The translations under genes were made by a program, and so were the position numbers. The notes under the pieces are model-generated. The model ran no database searches, was not told the DNA's origin, and saw only the letters and a list, made by a program, of their open reading frames with translations. A stretch of DNA of 8,213 nt from Pseudaestuariivita sp. (lineage in GTDB: Bacteria > Pseudomonadota > Alphaproteobacteria > Rhodobacterales > Rhodobacteraceae). Below, piece after piece: positions 1 through 3,915 of this stretch; within the stretch, counting starts at the first letter, position 1, and every line of letters starts with the position of its first letter. The stretch spans positions 1-8,213 of the forward strand of contig JAHDCH010000108.1 in the NCBI GenBank assembly GCA_020629995.1, read 5' to 3'.

Positions 1-670
1 CGCGCAGCGCGGTGTCGAATGTCTTTTCCACGCCCGCGATGCCCAGCACCTCGGCCGCGTGCACGCCTTCCTTGCCGAACTGGGCGCCGCCCAGAACATG
101 CGCGGCCAGCCGTCCGTTGGGGTAAAGGCGCATCTCGCGCGGGCCGAACAGCAAGCCCGGCTCGCCCAGGTCGTGCACGGCCTGCTTTTGCTCGGGGCTG
201 ATCTTTTTCTTGACCCAGACGAACTTGCGTTTGCCCAGGAAATCCTTTTCCAGACGCTCGCGGTCAAGATCGGGGAAAATGGTCAGCAGCCCGTCGATGG
301 CGCTGGCCGCATCCACCATCTGCTGGGGATGCGCATAAAGCGAATGGGTGTCCATGTTGGTCGCCAGAAGGCGGCCGTGGCGGTCGACGATGTCAGCCCG
401 CTGCGCGATGATCGAGGCCCCTGCCCCCTGCGCGCGCGGCTCGGTCGGCTCGGACGCCGACAGCGCGCCCATGCGCGCGCCAATCGCCATGAAGCCAAGC
501 AGGAACAGCCCCGCCATGACGAGCAGGCGGCCTTCGGCGCGCACGCGCGCGGCATCGCGCATCTGTTCGTGCCGGATGCGGATGTTCTCGCGTTCGATCG
601 CGTCGGGGTTCTGGCCCTTGCGGCGGGCGTCAAGAATGCGCGCCAGCGGGCGCAGGGGCGTGCGGATCAT
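1..670 (-). CDS. ftsI: FtsI / PBP3, septal peptidoglycan transpeptidase (N-terminal 223 aa, cut by left edge)
   Basis: Septal penicillin-binding protein that cross-links peptidoglycan in the divisome, anchored in the inner membrane. The reverse strand reads open from the ATG at 670-668 to the window edge, giving 223 residues. The N-terminus is a basic cytoplasmic tail of about 48 residues, followed by one membrane anchor at about 49-65 (LLVMAGLFLLGFMAIGA). The PBP dimerisation domain follows, with ADIVDRHGRLLATN at 92-105, RLYPNGRLAAHVLG at 181-194 and GIAGVEKTFD at 210-219, all family hallmarks. The transpeptidase domain with the SxxK serine lies outside the window, so activity cannot be judged. 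The start codon overlaps the ftsL stop (ATGA), which implies translational coupling. Position directly after ftsL favours FtsI over other class B PBPs. Confidence 0.95.
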   Translation of the reverse strand, partial: MIRTPLRPLARILDARRKGQNPDAIERENIRIRHEQMRDAARVRAEGRLLVMAGLFLLGFMAIGARMGALSASEPTEPRAQGAGASIIAQRADIVDRHGRLLATNMDTHSLYAHPQQMVDAASAIDGLLTIFPDLDRERLEKDFLGKRKFVWVKKKISPEQKQAVHDLGEPGLLFGPREMRLYPNGRLAAHVLGGAQFGKEGVHAAEVLGIAGVEKTFDTALR

Positions 671-1026
671 GGCTGTTGCCCCTCGGTGGGCGCGTTCATG
701 GTCGAGATGTCGACCGGCGTGGTGATCGGCAGTTCAGGCGGTGCGGGATAGGTGACCTGATCGGTGCGGCCAAACTGATCGGGGCGCAGCGGCGCAAGCT
801 GCAGGCGTTCATAGTTCAGATCCGCCAGATCGCGCAGCCGCGCCGGACGGTTCAGATAGGCCCATTCCGCCTTCAGCACACCCAGCCGCGCCCGGGTCGC
901 GCCGATATCCCGTTGAAGTTTCTCGGTTTTCGCGATGGCTTCCTGGGTCGCGTAATTCTCGCGATAGGCCCAGAAGGCCAGAGCGATCACGATGCAGGCG
1001 GTGACGATATAAAGGAACGAACGCAT
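667..1026 (-). CDS. ftsL: FtsL, cell division protein
   Basis: Small bitopic divisome protein that, in other bacteria, forms the FtsQLB complex and helps activate FtsWI. It has 119 residues: a very short cytoplasmic end, one transmembrane segment at about 4-20 (FLYIVTACIVIALAFWA), a heptad-like periplasmic coiled coil at about 25-60, and the segment AEWAYLNRPARLRDLADL at 53-70 that is typical of alphaproteobacterial FtsL. The tail from 80 on is proline-rich and probably disordered. Its ATG overlaps the rsmH stop by one base (TGATG) and its stop overlaps the ftsI start by four, so translation is likely coupled along the operon. FtsL is poorly conserved in general, so the assignment rests on the topology, that segment and the position between rsmH and ftsI. 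Confidence 0.92.
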   Translation of the reverse strand: MRSFLYIVTACIVIALAFWAYRENYATQEAIAKTEKLQRDIGATRARLGVLKAEWAYLNRPARLRDLADLNYERLQLAPLRPDQFGRTDQVTYPAPPELPITTPVDISTMNAPTEGQQP

Positions 1027-1988
1027 CAGCGAGAGCCTTTCAACACGGGGAGGCCAACGGATTTGGGATCAATCCGGGCTGCGGGCGCATCGGTGCGCTG
1101 CGCCACGCGGAGCAATGCCGAGCGGGCGCGCGGGTTCTCGGCCAGCTCATCCTGCGACGGCTGGATCGCCTTGCGGGATTTGAGCGTGAAGGCGGGGGCG
1201 TCTTGCACCATTTCGGGCGCAAAGCGGTTGGCATTGCCCTTGGTGCCGGCACGCGACTGAAGAAAGCGTTTGACCATCCGGTCCTCGACCGAATGAAAGC
1301 TGACCACGGCAAGCCACCCGCCGGGTCTGAGCGACTTTTCGGCGGCCATAAGCCCCTGATACAGCTCATCATATTCGGCATTCACCGCGATCCGCAGCGC
1401 CTGAAAGCTGCGCGTTGCGGGGTGCGACTGGCCGGGTTTGGCGCGCGGCAGCTGGCCTTCGATCACCTCGGCCAGAGCGAGGGTCGAGGTCAGCGGCCCG
1501 GCGGCCTTGATCGCGCGGGCGATGCGGCGCGAGGCGCGCTCTTCACCATATATATAGAGTATGTCGGCCAGCTCGGCCTCGGTGCTGGCGTCAATCAGGT
1601 CGGCGGCGGTGGGGCCATCCTGGCTCATCCGCATGTCGAGCGGGCCGTCGCGCATGAAGGAAAAGCCGCGCTCGGCCCGGTCCAGCTGCATCGAGGACAC
1701 GCCAAGGTCGAGCACCACGCCATCCACGCCCGACACATGCGCGTCCATGTTGGAAAACACGTCGGCCACCTGGGTGATGCGCGCGTCCGGCGCGGCAAGC
1801 TCGAACGCCAGCGGGTCGCGGTCAATGGCGGTGACGCGGGTCGCGCCCGCCTCAAGCAACGCGCGGGTATAACCGCCCGCGCCAAAGGTGCCGTCGACCC
1901 AATGGCCCGCAACAGGAGAGACCGCCGCGATCAGCGGACGGATCAGGACGGGAATGTGCGGAACGGGGACAGGGCGCACCGCCATCAT
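1026..1988 (-). CDS. rsmH: RsmH (MraW), 16S rRNA C1402 N4-methyltransferase
   Basis: SAM-dependent methyltransferase that N4-methylates C1402 in the P-site region of 16S rRNA. It has 320 residues, normal for the family. Visible motifs in order are: HIPVLIRPL at 11-19; the SAM-binding loop [11 protein letters not shown] at 31-41; the acidic strand [10 protein letters not shown] at 53-62; [15 protein letters not shown] at 89-103, followed by RGFSF and GPLDMRM (to 121); [14 protein letters not shown] at 192-205; and [12 protein letters not shown] at 229-240. The ATG at 1988 is preceded by AGGGGAG (1995-2001 on the reverse strand) with 6 nt spacing; a second ATG follows at once (MM), so the true start may be 1985. 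It starts 3 bp after mraZ and overlaps ftsL by one base. The stretch DILYIYGEE uses rare ATA codons and gives an odd TATATATA run near 1550, although the protein motif itself is normal. Confidence 0.97.
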   Translation of the reverse strand: MMAVRPVPVPHIPVLIRPLIAAVSPVAGHWVDGTFGAGGYTRALLEAGATRVTAIDRDPLAFELAAPDARITQVADVFSNMDAHVSGVDGVVLDLGVSSMQLDRAERGFSFMRDGPLDMRMSQDGPTAADLIDASTEAELADILYIYGEERASRRIARAIKAAGPLTSTLALAEVIEGQLPRAKPGQSHPATRSFQALRIAVNAEYDELYQGLMAAEKSLRPGGWLAVVSFHSVEDRMVKRFLQSRAGTKGNANRFAPEMVQDAPAFTLKSRKAIQPSQDELAENPRARSALLRVAQRTDAPAARIDPKSVGLPVLKGSR

Positions 1989-1991
1989 GCG

Positions 1992-2495
1992 TCACTCCCC
2001 TGCCTGGTCGAGGAATTCCAGCGGGTCGAAGTCTTCGGGCAGCTCGTCGAGGTAATCCTCGGTCGCAGCCAGCTCTTCGGCCTCGTAGGTTTCGGGCTTC
2101 CAGATCTGGAACGTGTCGCCGGCGGCGATAAAGAACGCCTCACCCTCGAGACCGATCTTGGCGCGCAGCTTGGCGGGCAGCACAAGGCGGCCCGTTTCAT
2201 CGACAGTGGTCGGAAATGACTGGCCGTGAAACAGGCGCTGGAGGATCTTGCGCTGTTTCGAGCCGCGGGGCATGGCCGCGATCTTGGCGTCCACCTCTTC
2301 GATGGCTTCGATCGTGTAGCAATCGAGATGCTTTTTGCGGTGATCGCCGTAGACAATAACAAGTTCGGGGTTGTCGCCGTCGCGCCAGTTGGGGTCGGAA
2401 GCTTCGAGCACACGGCGATAGGTGGCGGGAATCGACACCCGCCCCTTGCTGTCCACCTTGTGGTGGCTCTCGCCGCGGAACACTCTGCGCGTCAC
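1992..2495 (-). CDS. mraZ: MraZ, transcriptional regulator of the dcw cluster
   Basis: DNA-binding protein of the SpoVT-AbrB-like swapped-hairpin fold. In E. coli it represses its own mra/dcw operon by binding TGGGN direct repeats, and it forms ring-shaped oligomers. The start chosen is GTG at 2495-2493, which gives VTRRVFRGESHHKVD and a 167-aa protein. A purine-rich AGAGAGGG lies about 5 nt upstream. The longer open frame from 2567 adds a 24-residue N-terminus unlike the family and runs through a strong hairpin, so it is rejected. The two MraZ half-domains are clear: DSKGR at 15-19 followed by VSIPATYR, and DETGR at 99-103 followed by LVLPAKLR. The acidic C-terminal tail (about 135-167) makes it longer than the E. 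coli protein (about 150 aa). It is first in the operon and a likely autoregulator (see repeats upstream). Confidence 0.95.
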   Translation of the reverse strand: MTRRVFRGESHHKVDSKGRVSIPATYRRVLEASDPNWRDGDNPELVIVYGDHRKKHLDCYTIEAIEEVDAKIAAMPRGSKQRKILQRLFHGQSFPTTVDETGRLVLPAKLRAKIGLEGEAFFIAAGDTFQIWKPETYEAEELAATEDYLDELPEDFDPLEFLDQAGE

Positions 2496-2545
2496 GCTTG
2501 CCCTCTCTTCCCCCGGTTTGCGATTGCGGGTCCCGGAATGGGAAA

Positions 2546-2581
2546 CGGCGAGTAGAGCTGCTGCCACTGCCCTACTCGCCG
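2546..2581 (-). promoter_or_regulatory. 10-bp perfect hairpin in the mraZ leader
   Basis: CGGCGAGTAG at 2546-2555 and CTACTCGCCG at 2572-2581 are perfect inverted repeats around a 16-nt loop. In the leftward mraZ transcript this would be a stable stem-loop ending about 50 nt before the GTG start. It is followed by TTTCCC instead of a real U-run, so it is a poor intrinsic terminator. It could be a leader structure, an attenuator or an mRNA stabiliser; the role is inferred only. Confidence 0.55.
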
Positions 2582-2756
2582 CCCTCGTCCCGTCTCCGGG
2601 AGTGTCCAGCTGCGCGCGCCACCTGGGGGGATGTCTGCTCGCCCGCGCGCCGGATCCGTTGTGCGATGAAAGCGGGTGCCTGTATGAAACCTGCTTGTTT
2701 TTGTTTTTGTGTCTGGTCTGGGGTCTTTGTCGCCCCGGTCCGCCTTCATCACGGTT

Positions 2757-2795
2757 ATAGGGATGACACGGGAACTTATGGGAAGCAACGGGTTT
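2757..2795. repeat. Four GGG units at exact 10-bp spacing (candidate MraZ operator)
   Basis: On the plus strand GGG occurs at 2760-2762, 2770-2772, 2780-2782 and 2790-2792, giving the units TAGGGATGAC, ACGGGAACTT, ATGGGAAGCA and ACGGGTTTTG. This is a direct repeat with one-helical-turn phasing in otherwise mixed sequence. E. coli MraZ recognises TGGGN repeats separated by 5 nt, which is also a 10-bp period. Location 265 bp upstream of mraZ fits an autoregulatory site. Weak points: only one unit is a true TGGGN, and the repeats read on the strand opposite to mraZ. Confidence 0.4.
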
Positions 2796-2818
2796 TGACC
2801 GATCACGAGCACATTATC

Positions 2819-2841
2819 TTGTCCACAAGGGGTGTGGATAA
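2819..2841. promoter_or_regulatory. Two facing DnaA boxes
   Basis: The reverse strand carries TTATCCACA (2833-2841), an exact match to the classic strong DnaA box. The plus strand carries TTGTCCACA (2819-2827), one base away from it. They face each other across AGGGG and form an almost perfect dyad. A leftward -10-like GATAAT adjoins at 2813-2818. DnaA acts as a transcription factor as well as an initiator, and in Caulobacter it controls division genes such as ftsZ, so control of the dcw operon is plausible. No further clear boxes are seen nearby, which argues against a full replication origin. Confidence 0.5.
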
Positions 2842-2842
2842 C

Positions 2843-2875
2843 CACATATAGTGGAAGAAGTTGGCAAATTTGCCA
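2843..2875. promoter_or_regulatory. Two adjacent palindromes upstream of mraZ
   Basis: CCAC-ATATA-GTGG at 2843-2855 is an inverted repeat, and TGGCAAATTTGCCA at 2862-2875 is a perfect 14-bp palindrome. They lie 6 bp apart in AT-rich DNA next to the DnaA boxes. Such symmetric sites are typical operators for dimeric regulators. I cannot name the regulator. Confidence 0.4.
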
Positions 2876-2940
2876 CATATTTGGGTATTATCCGCCAAAC
2901 AGCAACAATATGTAGTTGCGTTCAAGCGGCGGAAAGATGT

Positions 2941-2955
2941 CCCACGATTTCCCAA
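2941..2955 (-). promoter_or_regulatory. TGGGA-N5-TGGGA pair (candidate MraZ site)
   Basis: The reverse strand reads TGGGAAATCGTGGGA, two TGGGA boxes 5 nt apart, in the same orientation as mraZ and matching the unit and spacing known for E. coli MraZ. A near copy, TGGGAAATCATGGGC, occurs at 3063-3077. A GANTC site lies 1 bp beyond at 2957-2961. The function is inferred from the motif and location. Confidence 0.4.
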
Positions 2956-3062
2956 AGAATCTGCGCAGACAGCCAATTTGATGCAAATTCAACACACGCA
3001 AGCGTGAACAGGTCGTGTCCTTAGGGTTATTTTCGCCCCCGCTTCGGCCGAATCCCGACGCA

Positions 3063-3099
3063 GCCCATGATTTCCCACGGCCCATCCCATCCATTCCCA
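3063..3099 (-). promoter_or_regulatory. Cluster of five TGGG boxes (candidate MraZ sites)
   Basis: On the reverse strand TGGG boxes begin at 3099, 3089, 3084, 3077 and 3067. The first pair and the last pair are each 10 bp apart (TGGGN-N5-TGGGN). The last pair shares TGGGAAATCRTGGG with the site at 2941-2955. This lies about 570 bp from mraZ, so it may serve a more distant promoter or be chance G-richness. Confidence 0.3.
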
Positions 3100-3243
3100 T
3101 AACAGGGCCCTGACACGCGCCAGAGGCACGTCAGGCGCGGACGGATGCTTAAAAAGGGTGCATCGAGCGCCGAAAAAGCGGGGCAGCCGGAATTTCCGCA
3201 AGGTCGGACCCATTGGGGAATGGTCAAACACGTCAGCATCACT

Positions 3244-3260
3244 TATGCATTTGCTGCATA
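3244..3260. promoter_or_regulatory. Inverted repeat TATGCA-N5-TGCATA upstream of the DUF1127 gene
   Basis: TATGCA at 3244-3249 and TGCATA at 3255-3260 form a perfect 6-bp inverted repeat with a 5-bp spacer, about 95 bp before the DUF1127 start. It may be an operator. In R. sphaeroides the equivalent operon is transcribed by RpoHI/RpoHII sigma factors under stress; I do not see an unambiguous -35/-10 pair here. TTGTGC at 3282-3287 with sequence around 3303-3309 is the best guess. Confidence 0.3.
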
Positions 3261-3353
3261 GCGGCATTGTCGAAGCTGTTATTGTGCAGATGCAGAAATC
3301 GCCTAGGTTATGAGGCGAACGTAACAACACGATACGATGCAGAGGCAAAGCAA

Positions 3354-3575
3354 ATGGCATATGTGACGCAATTCACCACGGCCCACGTCCGCGGCGAGAG
3401 CCGCATCATGGGCCTGATCGCAGACCTGCGTGATGCATGGGCACGCCACCGGGTGTACCGCAACACGCTGAACGAGCTTCAGGACCTGTCGGTCCGCGAG
3501 CTGGATGACCTGGGCCTGAACCGGTCCATGCTGAAGAGCGTCGCCCATGAGGCGGCCTACGGTTCGGCAAAATAA
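3354..3575 (+). CDS. ccaF1: Small DUF1127 protein, CcaF1-like
   Basis: A 73-residue protein whose C-terminal half carries the basic DUF1127 (YjiS-like) motif: RHRVYRNTLNELQDLS at 31-46, then VRELDDLGLNRSMLK at 47-61. The R. sphaeroides protein with this context, CcaF1, was described as RNA-binding and involved in maturation of the downstream CcsR sRNAs and in RNA turnover. The gene symbol here is transferred from domain plus context, not from a sequence comparison. The ATG at 3354 has AGAGG at 3341-3345, 8 nt away; the longer open frame from 3213 has no ribosome site and an unrelated, cysteine-rich N-terminus. An internal Met at residue 19 is a less likely start. The stop codon is 12 nt before the first sRNA stem, so gene and sRNAs are probably one primary transcript. 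A 5' leader hairpin (CGCCT 3300-3304 with AGGCG 3313-3317) is possible. Confidence 0.88.
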   Translation: MAYVTQFTTAHVRGESRIMGLIADLRDAWARHRVYRNTLNELQDLSVRELDDLGLNRSMLKSVAHEAAYGSAK

Positions 3576-3587
3576 GAACACAGGGTT

Positions 3588-3619
3588 CAGGCATGCCCAC
3601 CTCCTCCCGGGTGTGTCTG
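3588..3619 (+). ncRNA. CcsR/cuckoo-type sRNA hairpin 1
   Basis: CAGGCATGCCC (3588-3598) pairs with GGGTGTGTCTG (3609-3619), 11 pairs including three G-U. The loop is ACCTCCTCCC, with the complete CCTCCTCCC motif at 3600-3608. It starts 12 nt after the DUF1127 stop. The loop is complementary to strong Shine-Dalgarno sequences (GGAGG), the known basis of target pairing for this family. Ends of the mature RNA cannot be read from sequence. Confidence 0.82.
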
Positions 3620-3626
3620 TAATCTC

Positions 3627-3660
3627 GCGGCGGCATCGACCTCCTCCCAGATGTCGCCGC
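3627..3660 (+). ncRNA. CcsR/cuckoo-type sRNA hairpin 2
   Basis: GCGGCGGCATC (3627-3637) pairs with GATGTCGCCGC (3650-3660), 11 pairs with one G-U. The loop GACCTCCTCCCA carries CCTCCTCCC at 3640-3648. CCTTTTATT follows, a modest U-run, so this unit may terminate part of the transcripts. Its stem closely resembles that of hairpin 5, which suggests local duplication. Confidence 0.85.
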
Positions 3661-3692
3661 CCTTTTATTCGGGCGACTGACGCCCATATCGG

Positions 3693-3731
3693 TTTCGAGG
3701 CGCCCTCTCCTCCTCCCTGGGCGCATCGAAA
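3693..3731 (+). ncRNA. CcsR/cuckoo-type sRNA hairpin 3
   Basis: TTTCGA (3693-3698) plus GCGCCC (3700-3705) pairs with GGGCGC (3719-3724) plus TCGAAA (3726-3731), 12 pairs around one G-A mismatch. The loop contains CCTCCTCCC at 3709-3717 within TCTCCTCCTCCCT. Just upstream, GGGCG (3671-3675) and CGCCC (3681-3685) form a small extra stem without the motif. Confidence 0.82.
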
Positions 3732-3736
3732 ATCGC

Positions 3737-3765
3737 CCCGCACCTCTCCTCCCTTTGGTGCCGGG
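3737..3765 (+). ncRNA. CcsR/cuckoo-type sRNA hairpin 4 (degenerate)
   Basis: GCACC (3740-3744) pairs with GGTGC (3757-3761); CCC (3737-3739) pairs with GGG (3763-3765) across a bulged C. The loop TCTCCTCCCTTT has TCTCCTCCC (3745-3753), one base off the motif. It is the weakest of the five in stem length and loop match, but its spacing fits the array. Confidence 0.68.
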
Positions 3766-3774
3766 CACGCAGAC

Positions 3775-3808
3775 ACGGCGGCGTCCACCTCCTCCCGGGC
3801 GTCGCCGT
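3775..3808 (+). ncRNA. CcsR/cuckoo-type sRNA hairpin 5
   Basis: ACGGCGGCGTCC (3775-3786) pairs with GGGCGTCGCCGT (3797-3808), 12 pairs with two G-U. The loop is exactly ACCTCCTCCC (motif 3788-3796), identical to that of hairpin 1. It also forms the stem of the terminator that ends the operon. Confidence 0.85.
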
Positions 3809-3819
3809 TTTGCGTTTTT
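3775..3819 (+). terminator. Rho-independent terminator of the DUF1127-sRNA operon
   Basis: The 12-bp GC-rich stem of hairpin 5 is followed by TTTTGCGTTTTT (3808-3819). This is the only clear stem-plus-T-run in the array and is placed where a rightward transcript must stop before the convergent uvrD. Confidence 0.8.
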
Positions 3820-3832
3820 GGAAAGGGCGCAT

Positions 3833-3898
3833 GGGGGGCCAGCCCCCCACGTTGAAAATTTGGAATTTTCAACGCTCCCCCCGCCATATTTATGAAGA
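3833..3898. repeat. Palindromic intergenic repeat between the sRNA array and uvrD
   Basis: Two stem-loops lie side by side: GGGGGG (3833-3838) with CCCCCC (3843-3848) around CCAG, and the perfect 11-bp inverted repeat CGTTGAAAATT (3850-3860) / AATTTTCAACG (3864-3874) around TGG. They are followed by CTCCCCCCGCCATATTTATG. The modular build (C-run, AT-rich dyad, then a CCCCCG...ATATTTATGAAGAG-like tail) resembles short dispersed intergenic repeats that I recall from roseobacter genomes; that is recollection, not a search. It may act as terminator for uvrD reading leftward, though no U-run follows. Confidence 0.5.
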
Positions 3899-3915
3899 GA
3901 AGAAGCTGAGGCCGG

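Larger units (their letters stand above)
2496..3353. promoter_or_regulatory. Gene-free region between mraZ and the DUF1127 gene
   Basis: About 860 bp with no convincing coding sequence; the open frames here show no recognisable protein and no good start. It must carry the promoter(s) of the leftward dcw operon and of the rightward DUF1127-sRNA operon. Its AT-rich centre (about 2800-3000) contrasts with the GC-rich flanks and holds most of the symmetric motifs listed separately. A possible leftward -10 is GATAAT (2813-2818 on the reverse strand), whose best -35 at 17 bp is the poor TTATCC lying in the DnaA box. Another candidate is TATAAC at 2754-2759. Neither is convincing. A GANTC (CcrM-type methylation) site lies at 2957-2961 and another at 3050-3054. 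I looked for RNase P, SRP and tmRNA signatures and saw none. Confidence 0.6.

Noticed and set aside
59..751. 230-aa plus-strand open frame
   Set aside because: Antisense to ftsI and ftsL, which translate to clear division proteins on the other strand.
1545..1562. TATATATA run inside rsmH as an internal promoter
   Set aside because: It encodes the conserved segment ILYIYGEE and has no -35 partner.
1203..2219. 338-aa plus-strand open frame
   Set aside because: Runs antisense over rsmH and mraZ, whose motifs are unmistakable; a codon-bias shadow in GC-rich DNA.
2800..3010. Chromosomal replication origin
   Set aside because: Only two DnaA boxes and no cluster with a long AT-rich unwinding element; a regulatory role at the dcw promoter is the simpler reading.
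2496..3353. RNase P RNA, SRP RNA or tmRNA gene in the large gap
   Set aside because: Looked for conserved cores such as GAGGAAAGTCCGG and the SRP tetraloop region on both strands; none found.
2989..3360. 123-aa minus-strand open frame in the intergenic region
   Set aside because: No good ribosome site, no recognisable motif, unusual residue composition, and it overlaps promoter DNA for two operons.
3588..3808. CRISPR-like array
   Set aside because: Repeats are structural (loop motif only), spacers are the stems, unit lengths vary, and no cas genes are nearby.
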